5,127 nucleotides of DNA from Christiangramia sp. Lineage in GTDB: Bacteria; Bacteroidota; Bacteroidia; Flavobacteriales; Flavobacteriaceae. Below the pieces are notes generated by a model, which saw only the letters and a list, made by a program, of their open reading frames with translations, ran no database searches and was not told the DNA's origin. Location of the stretch: NCBI GenBank assembly GCA_024644145.1, contig JAHELO010000155.1, positions 1 through 5,127 of the forward strand. The letters run 5' to 3'. Made by a program: the position numbers and the translations under genes. Of the stretch, positions 1-5,127 are shown in pieces. Every line of letters begins with the position of its first letter. The stretch's first letter is position 1.

Positions 1-2774
1 GCAGATAATTGAGATTCCTTATCGAACAACTCATGAATTTCTTTCCCGATGAGGTCTTCTTTGCTTTCGTAACCCAGCTTTTGCACCGCCTTTTTATTGC
101 ACTGAACTATTCTGGAAGTTTTTGGATCTACACTTACGTGCAATACCGGATCATCTTCATAGAAAGATTTAAAACGACGCTCACTGGCAATCAATTTTTC
201 CTTAGATTTCTGAATAGATTCGATATCTATAAAGGTAATTACCACCCCTTCTATTTCATCTTCTGAGTTTAAATATGGACTGATACGCTGAAGATAATTT
301 TTACCTTCCCGGGATACAATATGCTTTTCCAGGATCTTACCTGTGGTAAGGACTTTTTGACATCTGTCTATAAAACTTTGTTTACGGGTTAACCCGAAGC
401 TGTTTGTGAAATTATCTATTGGCCGGCCAATATCTCCATTAATTAGACTGAAATGTCTTTTTATTGCCGGGGTGAATTTCCTAATCTGTAATTGAGCGTC
501 GAGGAAAATAACTCCAATTTCAGTACTTTTCAGAAGGTTGTTCATATCTGCATTCAAAGCGGCCAGATCGTCCATTTTCTGGATATTCTCGGCATTTACA
601 GTATTGATCTCCTCGTTTACGCTTTGTAATTCCTCATTGGTGCTTTGTAATTCCTCATTAGAAGCCAGCAATTCTTCATTGGCCGCCTGTAATTCCTCAT
701 TACTCGTCTCAATTTCTTCCAGAGAAGTCTGAAGATCTTCCTTGGTGTTCTTTAATTCGTTCTCAAGATTGGCAACATACTCTTTTGTTTGATTAGAAGG
801 GCTAATCTTGGGCACCTCCTCTGTCTCTTCAAGATTGAGTTCCTTTTCTATAAAGGTGATCACATAATTTGTTTCTCCTTCAAGGCTGAGATCCTTAAAA
901 GGCTTAATTACGATATCAGCCCCAATGTCACCATTACTGCCTTTAATTACCGCATCACGATAAATCACCTTTACCTGCTCTTTAAAGGCTTTATTGAAAC
1001 TGGATTGAACGATATATTTAAGGTCCCGGTCCAGCATATCCAGTAGGTTTATAGAAAAACCGCTCACCGGTAAGTTGGCATATTTCCTGAATTCACCTAC
1101 CGCCTGGAGGATGTTATAATCTGCATCTACAAAAACAGATGCTCCTCCAAATTGCTCAAGTATGGTTTCGTTAAGCTCAGTTTGAAGTTTTTGTTTAATG
1201 GGGTTTCCCGCCTGAGTCCGATACTTTTTTCTGTCCCGGTCGGTTTTGTTTTCCAGTAATTTACTATTACCCCTAGCACTGGCAGAGGCATGACTAATTC
1301 CGTTTTTTATCCTGGTACTTGGTTTAATATTGCGGTATATCTTCCACCTACGATTTATCTCTGCGAAATTCTCTTTATGGCTTTGTACACTTTCACTGGT
1401 TCCAAGTACAAGGACACCATCCTTCTTGAGAGCATAATGAAGCATATTCATCGCCTTTTTCTGAATGCTGTTCTGGAAATAGATCAGGAGATTACGGCAT
1501 ACCACCATATCCATATTACTAAATGGAGGATTCTTAATAATATTATGCTTAGAAAAGATCACCGTTCTTCTTATCTTTTCTGAGATCTGGTAGCCATTAG
1601 ACTTACTCAGAAAATACTTCAGCAACAGATCTTTCGAAACATCAGCCACAATACTTTCAGGATATAAACCTTTGCTTCCTATATCTAAATGAGGTTGAGA
1701 AATATCTGTAGCAAAAATCTTTAATTCAATGTTTTTACCCTGCTTTTCCATTTCCTCATGAAGACACATGGCAAATGTATAAGCCTCCTCACCCGTACTG
1801 CAACCAACATCCCATAATTTAAGGGTATCTCCATCGTTCTTTTCTTCAATAAGCTTCGGAAATACTTCATTTCTTAATATTTCCCATACCTTATCATCTC
1901 TGAAGAATTTGGTAACTCCAATTAGAAACTCGCGGTAAAGAATTTCAACCTCGTCCTCATTTGAGGTAAGATATGTATAGTAATCACCAAGATTCCGGCA
2001 CTTGCAAATATTTACCCTTCTTGCGACCCTTCTGGCCAGAGTAGCATACTTATATTCCCTGAAATCCAGGCCGGCCTTCTCATCTATATAATTGAGTATC
2101 TTATTTAATTCCTGCTCGTCATATTGTACATCCCCGTCTTTATAATGAAAAATTGGAGGCGCAGAAATAAACTCATTCAATTCGGGGCCCATCTCCTCAA
2201 CAGGAAGTATATAATCCACAAGACCGGTATTAATAGCACTCTTCGGCATCCCATCGAATTTAGCTTCTTTAGGTTCCTGTACCATTACCATTCCATCATT
2301 TTCCTTAATGGCTCTTACCCCTCTGGTACCATCGCTACCTGTACCACTTAAGATAATGCCTATGCTTCTTTCTTTACGTTGCTTGGCCATAGATTCAAAG
2401 AACATATCTATGGGAAGGTTCAAAGTTTGATTATCTGGTTTACTGGTTAGACGTAGCATATCATCTTCCAGAATAAGATTGTTTGCCGGCGGAATAAGAT
2501 ATATATGACCCGGTTGGATCCTCAATTCATCAGTGATCTGTACTATAGGTAAATTGGTATTTTTCCGGAGCAGCTCACCCATCATACTTTTATAGTCTGG
2601 TGATAAATGCTGGATCACTACATAAGCATTCTTGTCTTCTACAGGGATCTTTTGAAAAAAAGCTTTAAGAGCCTCCAAACCACCGGCGCTAGCACCTACT
2701 GCAATGATTCGGGCTTGTTCAACTATGTTTTCTTTTACAGTCCTGGCTGTAGAATTATCTTTCGTACTTCTCAT
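1..2774 (-). CDS. CheB-CheR-PAS fusion signalling protein (3' end outside window)
   Basis: Open frame from ATG at 2774-2772 to the left edge, 924 codons and no stop. Only the 5' part of the gene is present. An in-frame TAG at 2807-2805 with no start codon between fixes the start. Domains seen: CheB methylesterase (about residues 22-205) with GASAGG (Ser29), VIQH (His56) and SGTGSDG (Asp148), matching the Ser-His-Asp triad; CheR methyltransferase (about 218-482) with VTKFFRD, the SAM-binding GCSTGEE (324-330), ATDIS and NPPFSNMD...CRNLLIYF; a basic linker (484-530); a PAS-like domain (about 537-645); a heptad coiled coil (about 665-745); a second PAS (about 745-855); and a third PAS starting near 866 and cut off. 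CheB lacks the N-terminal receiver domain of classical CheB. No signal peptide or membrane segment is visible, so it is probably cytoplasmic. In this family, PAS repeats often lead to a histidine kinase, which could lie beyond the edge (inference). The family assignment is secure, the biological input unknown. Confidence 0.95.
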   Translation of the reverse strand, partial: MRSTKDNSTARTVKENIVEQARIIAVGASAGGLEALKAFFQKIPVEDKNAYVVIQHLSPDYKSMMGELLRKNTNLPIVQITDELRIQPGHIYLIPPANNLILEDDMLRLTSKPDNQTLNLPIDMFFESMAKQRKERSIGIILSGTGSDGTRGVRAIKENDGMVMVQEPKEAKFDGMPKSAINTGLVDYILPVEEMGPELNEFISAPPIFHYKDGDVQYDEQELNKILNYIDEKAGLDFREYKYATLARRVARRVNICKCRNLGDYYTYLTSNEDEVEILYREFLIGVTKFFRDDKVWEILRNEVFPKLIEEKNDGDTLKLWDVGCSTGEEAYTFAMCLHEEMEKQGKNIELKIFATDISQPHLDIGSKGLYPESIVADVSKDLLLKYFLSKSNGYQISEKIRRTVIFSKHNIIKNPPFSNMDMVVCRNLLIYFQNSIQKKAMNMLHYALKKDGVLVLGTSESVQSHKENFAEINRRWKIYRNIKPSTRIKNGISHASASARGNSKLLENKTDRDRKKYRTQAGNPIKQKLQTELNETILEQFGGASVFVDADYNILQAVGEFRKYANLPVSGFSINLLDMLDRDLKYIVQSSFNKAFKEQVKVIYRDAVIKGSNGDIGADIVIKPFKDLSLEGETNYVITFIEKELNLEETEEVPKISPSNQTKEYVANLENELKNTKEDLQTSLEEIETSNEELQAANEELLASNEELQSTNEELQSVNEEINTVNAENIQKMDDLAALNADMNNLLKSTEIGVIFLDAQLQIRKFTPAIKRHFSLINGDIGRPIDNFTNSFGLTRKQSFIDRCQKVLTTGKILEKHIVSREGKNYLQRISPYLNSEDEIEGVVITFIDIESIQKSKEKLIASERRFKSFYEDDPVLHVSVDPKTSRIVQCNKKAVQKLGYESKEDLIGKEIHELFDKESQLS
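610..714 (-). repeat. Five degenerate 21-bp tandem repeats encoding coiled-coil heptads
   Basis: Five consecutive 21-bp units begin at 610, 631, 652, 673 and 694. On the plus strand each starts TCCTC or TCTTC and most end in GTAAT or similar. On the coding strand each unit is seven codons with the pattern N-E-E-(L/I)-x-x-x, within residues about 687-722 of the CheB-CheR-PAS protein. Less exact heptads continue on both sides. The unit equals one coiled-coil heptad, so the helix links the first PAS-like domain to the second in a fixed register. NEEL-type heptads are typical of this fusion family, so the repeat is probably protein-driven rather than a DNA element. Confidence 0.85.
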
Positions 2775-2796
2775 TAATCTGGGTAGCTTACTATTT

Positions 2797-2817
2797 CGAT
2801 AAGCCTAAAGTTTATCG
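2797..2817 (-). other. Small inverted repeat just upstream of the CheB-CheR-PAS start
   Basis: CGATAA (2797-2802) and TTATCG (2812-2817) form a perfect 6-bp stem around a 9-nt loop, 22 bp upstream of the ATG. If the mRNA starts farther upstream, this hairpin would sit in its 5' leader. It may equally be a small operator or chance in AT-rich DNA. Confidence 0.3.
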
Positions 2818-2925
2818 GGAAACCGTAATTATAATTGCTTTTTAAATGAAATATTATTCCATTCAAAACAAATATTAAAACAAATAACAGGCTTCCATCC
2901 CTTATTTGTTCATCGAATTATCTAC

Positions 2926-2985
2926 AGGCGGGAATACCGTGCCAGAAACGCTCCTTAAATTTCCAGAGTAATTTTATTCCTGCCT
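2926..2985 (+). repeat. 11-bp inverted repeat with 38-nt loop
   Basis: AGGCGGGAATA (2926-2936) faces TATTCCTGCCT (2975-2985). Ten of eleven positions are complementary, and the remaining one is a G-T pair that would be a G-U wobble in plus-strand RNA but an A-C mismatch in minus-strand RNA. A plus-strand transcript would therefore fold better. The arms are more GC-rich than their surroundings. No T-run follows, so this is not a standard intrinsic terminator. It could be the stem of a small RNA, a dispersed repeat remnant or an operator. Confidence 0.4.
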
Positions 2986-3002
2986 AAAACCTGACATAAT
3001 TA

Positions 3003-3050
3003 CAGAAAGTTGCCATTTCTGCAAATATTTAGATTTATAAAGAAATCTAA
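3003..3050. repeat. Two adjacent short inverted repeats
   Basis: CAGAAA (3003-3008) pairs with TTTCTG (3016-3021) around 7 nt. TTAGATTT (3029-3036) pairs perfectly with AAATCTAA (3043-3050) around 6 nt. The second has weak AT-only ends and no adjoining T-tract on either strand, so a terminator role is not supported. Stems this short can arise by chance in DNA this AT-rich. Confidence 0.3.
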
Positions 3051-3205
3051 GTTATAAATAACATTATTTTAAGAATTCCGCCATATAGCTTCATTTTTAG
3101 AGTTTTTCTTGATCGGGTAATCCTTAATTATTAGTGTATATCTCACACATATTCACAAAATCATAATAGCTGAAGTATAATATTATCAAAATATCACCCA
3201 AAGAG

Positions 3206-3282
3206 TTTAGGATATTTAATAAGATTTTATGCTTTTATTAATGAAAGCTTCCACAAAATCAGGCTAAATTATATATCCTAAA
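3206..3282 (+). repeat. 15-bp near-perfect inverted repeat upstream of proC, with a nested hairpin
   Basis: TTTAGGATATTTAAT (3206-3220) is complementary to ATTATATATCCTAAA (3268-3282) at 14 of 15 positions. The 47-nt interior holds a further hairpin: GCTTTTA (3231-3237) with TGAAAGC (3242-3248) around the tetraloop TTAA, including one G-U pair. It can be read as a two-helix RNA structure in a long proC leader, or as two opposed TTTAGGATAT protein-binding boxes about 62 bp apart. The sequence cannot separate these readings. I know of no described riboswitch class that matches. Confidence 0.45.
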
Positions 3283-3305
3283 ACCCGGGTTTTGACTAAA
3301 CCTGG
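3277..3305 (+). promoter_or_regulatory. Palindrome and stem-loop in the proC upstream region
   Basis: AAAACCCGGGTTTT (3280-3293) is a perfect 14-bp palindrome. Overlapping it, CCGGGTTT (3285-3292) can pair with AAACCTGG (3298-3305) around the loop TGACT, giving eight pairs including one G-U. The left half of the palindrome also overlaps the right arm of the larger inverted repeat ending at 3282. A CTAAA-type motif occurs twice here in the same orientation (3278 and 3296, 18 bp apart). This looks like an operator or a folded leader. No T-run follows, which argues against a terminator. Confidence 0.4.
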
Positions 3306-3315
3306 CATTGTCGCA

Positions 3316-3361
3316 TGGTCTTTGACCAATAATAAGCAGAAACCATTTGGCAGAAAGCCAA
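3316..3361 (+). promoter_or_regulatory. Two small hairpins in the proC 5' region
   Basis: TGGTC (3316-3320) pairs with GACCA (3324-3328) around TTT, and TTGGC (3347-3351) pairs with GCCAA (3357-3361) around AGAAA. The second ends 24 bp before the proC ATG, leaving an unpaired A-rich tract at the start codon, as is common for translation initiation in Bacteroidota. Each stem is only 5 bp, so each could be chance. Their position directly after the stem-loop at 3285-3305 is what makes them notable. Confidence 0.3.
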
Positions 3362-3385
3362 TCAATTTGAACCAAAAAAGTAAAA

Positions 3386-4204
3386 ATGAAGACATTAGTT
3401 ATTGGAGCAGGAAATATGGGATTAACTTACGCAGAAGGCATGGCACAATCTGCAATGCTTAATCGGAGAAATCTCATGGTTTTCGATAAATCGGCAGATG
3501 TGATAGTACGTTTAAGAGACCTTGACCATTTTGACGTTTATGAAACCCTGGAAGAATGCCTGCCCCAGGCAGATATGGTTTTTATTGCTGTTAAGCCATA
3601 TCACTGTGACGAACTTTTCGAAGAAATGAAATCAATGGTAAACAAAGAGCAGATCTTTGTTTCCCTAATGGCTGGAGTAACAATAAATCAAATTCAGAAG
3701 GGACTGGGAATTAAGAAAGTTATTAGAACTATGCCCAATCTCCCCGCGCAGGTAGGTAAAGGTGTAACTTCTTATACCGAATCTAAAGAAGTTTCCAGAG
3801 TTGAATTATTGATGGTACGTAATCTCTTAGATACTACCGGAGAGTCCATACATGTAGAAAGTGAGAATTATATCGATGCGTCTACGGGTATATCTGGTAG
3901 TGGACCAGCATATGTATTTTATTTTATGAATTCTATGCTGGAAGCTGCTTTAAAAATGGGATTCTCCAAGAACGATTCCAAAGTACTGGTAAGTCAGACT
4001 TTTGAAGGTGCGGTGGAATTATTTAACCAAAACGATCTTTCTCCAGATACCTGGATGGACCGTGTAGCCTCTAAAGGTGGAACCACAAGGGCTGCTCTGG
4101 ATTCTATGGACGATAATAATGTAAAGGAACTTATTAAGGAAGCAGCGTATGCGGCTTTTGATCGTGCCGTAGAATTAGGAGAGGAAAAGAAGGAGAAAAA
4201 ATAA
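3386..4204 (+). CDS. proC: Pyrroline-5-carboxylate reductase
   Basis: A 272-residue cytoplasmic enzyme for the last step of proline synthesis, the NAD(P)H-dependent reduction of 1-pyrroline-5-carboxylate to L-proline. The length is normal for the family. The Rossmann glycine motif GAGNMG is at residues 7-12, AVKP at 68-71, MPNLPAQVGKGVTS at 116-129, the family signature SGSGPAYVF at 170-178, and SKGGTTRAAL in the C-terminal dimerisation part at 229-238. The C-terminus is a charged EEKKEKK tail. The start is fixed by an in-frame TGA at 3368-3370 with no other start codon between. There is no Shine-Dalgarno sequence, but an A-rich tract precedes the ATG. It is the first gene of the operon, 28 bp before proB. 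Asp34 at the end of the second strand replaces the polar or basic residue often linked to NADPH use, so NADH use is possible (inference). Confidence 0.96.
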   Translation: MKTLVIGAGNMGLTYAEGMAQSAMLNRRNLMVFDKSADVIVRLRDLDHFDVYETLEECLPQADMVFIAVKPYHCDELFEEMKSMVNKEQIFVSLMAGVTINQIQKGLGIKKVIRTMPNLPAQVGKGVTSYTESKEVSRVELLMVRNLLDTTGESIHVESENYIDASTGISGSGPAYVFYFMNSMLEAALKMGFSKNDSKVLVSQTFEGAVELFNQNDLSPDTWMDRVASKGGTTRAALDSMDDNNVKELIKEAAYAAFDRAVELGEEKKEKK

Positions 4205-4232
4205 TATTGAAAATTAGATAAAGATTCTAAAA

Positions 4233-5006
4233 ATGGAGAATAAAAGAAGAATTGTAGTTAAGGTTGGTACTAATGTAATGACCAATAAAGACAATAGAAT
4301 TTTAGGCCCCGTATTAAAAAGCCTCGTGAGGCAAATTGCCACACTATATGAGGAAGATATTCTTGTGGTACTTGTTTCTTCGGGTTCTGCAATTGCCGGG
4401 AAAGAGATCCTGGGAGAGATAAACATTGAAGACGAAAGTAAAAGAAGGCAGGTTTATTCCTCTGTAGGTCAACCTCGTATGATGAGACATTATTACAGCA
4501 TTTTCCACGATTACGGAATGCGATGTGCTCAGGTACTGGCCACTAAACGGGATTTTAGCCCGGGAATTCACAGGGAGAATATGATTAACTGCTACGAATC
4601 GTTGCTATCTGAAGGTATTATACCTATTGCCAACGAAGATGATGCGGTATCTGTAACCATGTCTATGTTCTCTGATAATGATGAACTCGCCAGCCTGGTA
4701 GCTGAGCTTATAGGCGCTGAAGCCTTAATTATATTAAGTGATACAGACGGTTTATATACCGGCCATCCTGCAGATGATGATTCAGAAAAACTGAATAAAG
4801 TACAGGTAGATGAGAATGTAGAGAAATACGTTCAGGAATCTGATAAAGGAGAAGGTGAAGGTCGAGGTGGAATGGAATCCAAGATCAAGATCGCGAAAGG
4901 TACAGCCTCAAAAAATATCACCACCTATATAGCAAATGGTAAACGCGAAGATGTAATTCTTGATATTATGGCCGGAAAACCTGTTGGTACCAAGTTTACC
5001 TCATAA
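4233..5006 (+). CDS. proB: Glutamate 5-kinase, short form without PUA domain
   Basis: Catalyses the first committed step of proline synthesis, ATP-dependent phosphorylation of L-glutamate to glutamyl 5-phosphate, in the cytoplasm. The 257 residues cover only the amino-acid kinase fold; the E. coli enzyme (about 367 residues) adds a C-terminal PUA domain that is absent here. Residues that are catalytic or substrate-binding in the E. coli enzyme fall at matching positions: Lys10 in KVGT, Ser50 in VSSG, Asp137 in NEDD, Asp148-Asn149 in FSDNDELASLVA, SDTDGLYT at 169-176, and Lys217 in GRGGMESK. Variants from the common pattern are NEDD for NEND, GRGG for GTGG and GHPADDD after LYT. The start follows an in-frame TAG at 4215-4217; an A-rich tract precedes the ATG. 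It lies between proC (28 bp) and proA (37 bp), clearly the same transcript. The enzyme is usually the proline feedback point. Aspartokinase and UMP kinase share the fold but do not fit this context. Confidence 0.94.
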   Translation: MENKRRIVVKVGTNVMTNKDNRILGPVLKSLVRQIATLYEEDILVVLVSSGSAIAGKEILGEINIEDESKRRQVYSSVGQPRMMRHYYSIFHDYGMRCAQVLATKRDFSPGIHRENMINCYESLLSEGIIPIANEDDAVSVTMSMFSDNDELASLVAELIGAEALIILSDTDGLYTGHPADDDSEKLNKVQVDENVEKYVQESDKGEGEGRGGMESKIKIAKGTASKNITTYIANGKREDVILDIMAGKPVGTKFTS

Positions 5007-5043
5007 AAACATTTAGACAAATAAATTTAAAGAAACGATAGAA

Positions 5044-5127
5044 ATGAAGTTGATAAAATCTGAAACCAAAAATAACGTACTTAAATCCATGATGAATATT
5101 CTGGATAAAAGACGTAAAGAAATAATT
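5044..5127 (+). CDS. proA: Glutamate-5-semialdehyde dehydrogenase, N-terminal fragment (continues past window)
   Basis: Only 28 codons are visible, beginning MKLIKSETKNNVLKSMMNIL and ending in DKRRKEII at the right edge with no stop. The sequence resembles the helical N-terminus of ProA, the NADPH-dependent gamma-glutamyl phosphate reductase that follows ProB in the pathway, but the catalytic cysteine region lies outside the window. Position is the main argument: it starts 37 bp after proB on the same strand, as in the widespread proB-proA pair. An in-frame TAG at 5014-5016 lies upstream, and the ATG is preceded by an A-rich stretch without a Shine-Dalgarno sequence. No terminator-like hairpin separates it from proB, so cotranscription is likely. 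Confidence 0.82.
   Translation, partial: MKLIKSETKNNVLKSMMNILDKRRKEII

Larger units (their letters stand above)
2775..3385. other. AT-rich divergent intergenic region with no convincing gene
   Basis: These 611 bp separate the start of the minus-strand CheB-CheR-PAS gene from the start of proC. Stops are frequent and no frame gives a recognisable protein. The region must carry the promoters of both genes, but I found no full match to the Bacteroidota -7 element (TAnnTTTG) with a properly spaced -33 TTG on either strand. What it does hold is a series of inverted repeats, listed separately, that become denser towards proC. The length is generous for two simple promoters, so a small RNA or a long leader is possible but unproven. 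Confidence 0.7.

Noticed and set aside
9..2351. Several plus-strand open frames of 64-97 codons between 9 and 2351
   Set aside because: They lie antisense inside the CheB-CheR-PAS gene, show no family resemblance, and have compositions typical of shadow frames.
2869..2876. CAAATATT as a minus-strand -7 element for the CheB-CheR-PAS gene
   Set aside because: One mismatch to the consensus and no complementary -33 element at the expected distance.
3138..3157. Short direct repeat ATATCTCACA / ATATTCACA
   Set aside because: Only two imperfect copies, with no related repeats nearby; not enough for an array or an iteron cluster.
3177..3186. Perfect palindrome ATAATATTAT
   Set aside because: Composed only of A and T in AT-rich DNA, so it is likely chance.
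3362..3369. TCAATTTG as a Bacteroidota -7 promoter element for proC
   Set aside because: One mismatch to TAnnTTTG, no TTG at the correct upstream spacing, and it would leave a leader of only about ten bases.
4214..4571. Two minus-strand open frames of 70 and 75 codons opposite proB
   Set aside because: Both are antisense to the 5' half of a clear proB and show no recognisable motif.
5007..5043. Terminator between proB and proA
   Set aside because: No stem-loop plus T-run is present; the 37-bp gap is better explained by cotranscription.

Overview
This window reads as a stretch of a chromosome from a marine or soil Flavobacteriaceae member (Bacteroidota), perhaps close to Gramella/Christiangramia. 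That placement is an inference from protein style, the AT-rich base composition, and start codons preceded by A-rich tracts with no Shine-Dalgarno sequence. No mobile element, CRISPR array, tRNA or rRNA was seen.

Layout. (1) From the left edge to 2774, on the minus strand, lies most of one very large gene, whose 3' end is outside the window. It encodes a CheB methylesterase - CheR methyltransferase - PAS fusion with a long heptad-repeat coiled coil: 924 residues are visible and the protein continues inside a third PAS domain. (2) From 2775 to 3385 is a 611-bp AT-rich divergent intergenic region with no convincing gene. It holds several inverted repeats, concentrated in the last 180 bp before proC, where they could fold into a structured 5' leader or serve as operator sites. 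(3) From 3386 to the right edge, on the plus strand, is a tight proline biosynthesis operon: proC (pyrroline-5-carboxylate reductase), a short proB (glutamate 5-kinase without a PUA domain) and the first 28 codons of proA (glutamate-5-semialdehyde dehydrogenase).

How the genes work together. ProB phosphorylates glutamate, ProA reduces glutamyl phosphate to the semialdehyde, which cyclises spontaneously to pyrroline-5-carboxylate, and ProC reduces that to proline. All three steps are therefore encoded together. The divergent signalling gene shares only the intergenic region with this operon, and nothing in the sequence links the two functions.

I found no clearly new system. The points most worth a second look are the hairpin-rich proC leader, the repeated CTAAAACC-type motif in the intergenic region, and the receiver-less CheB-CheR-PAS fusion.
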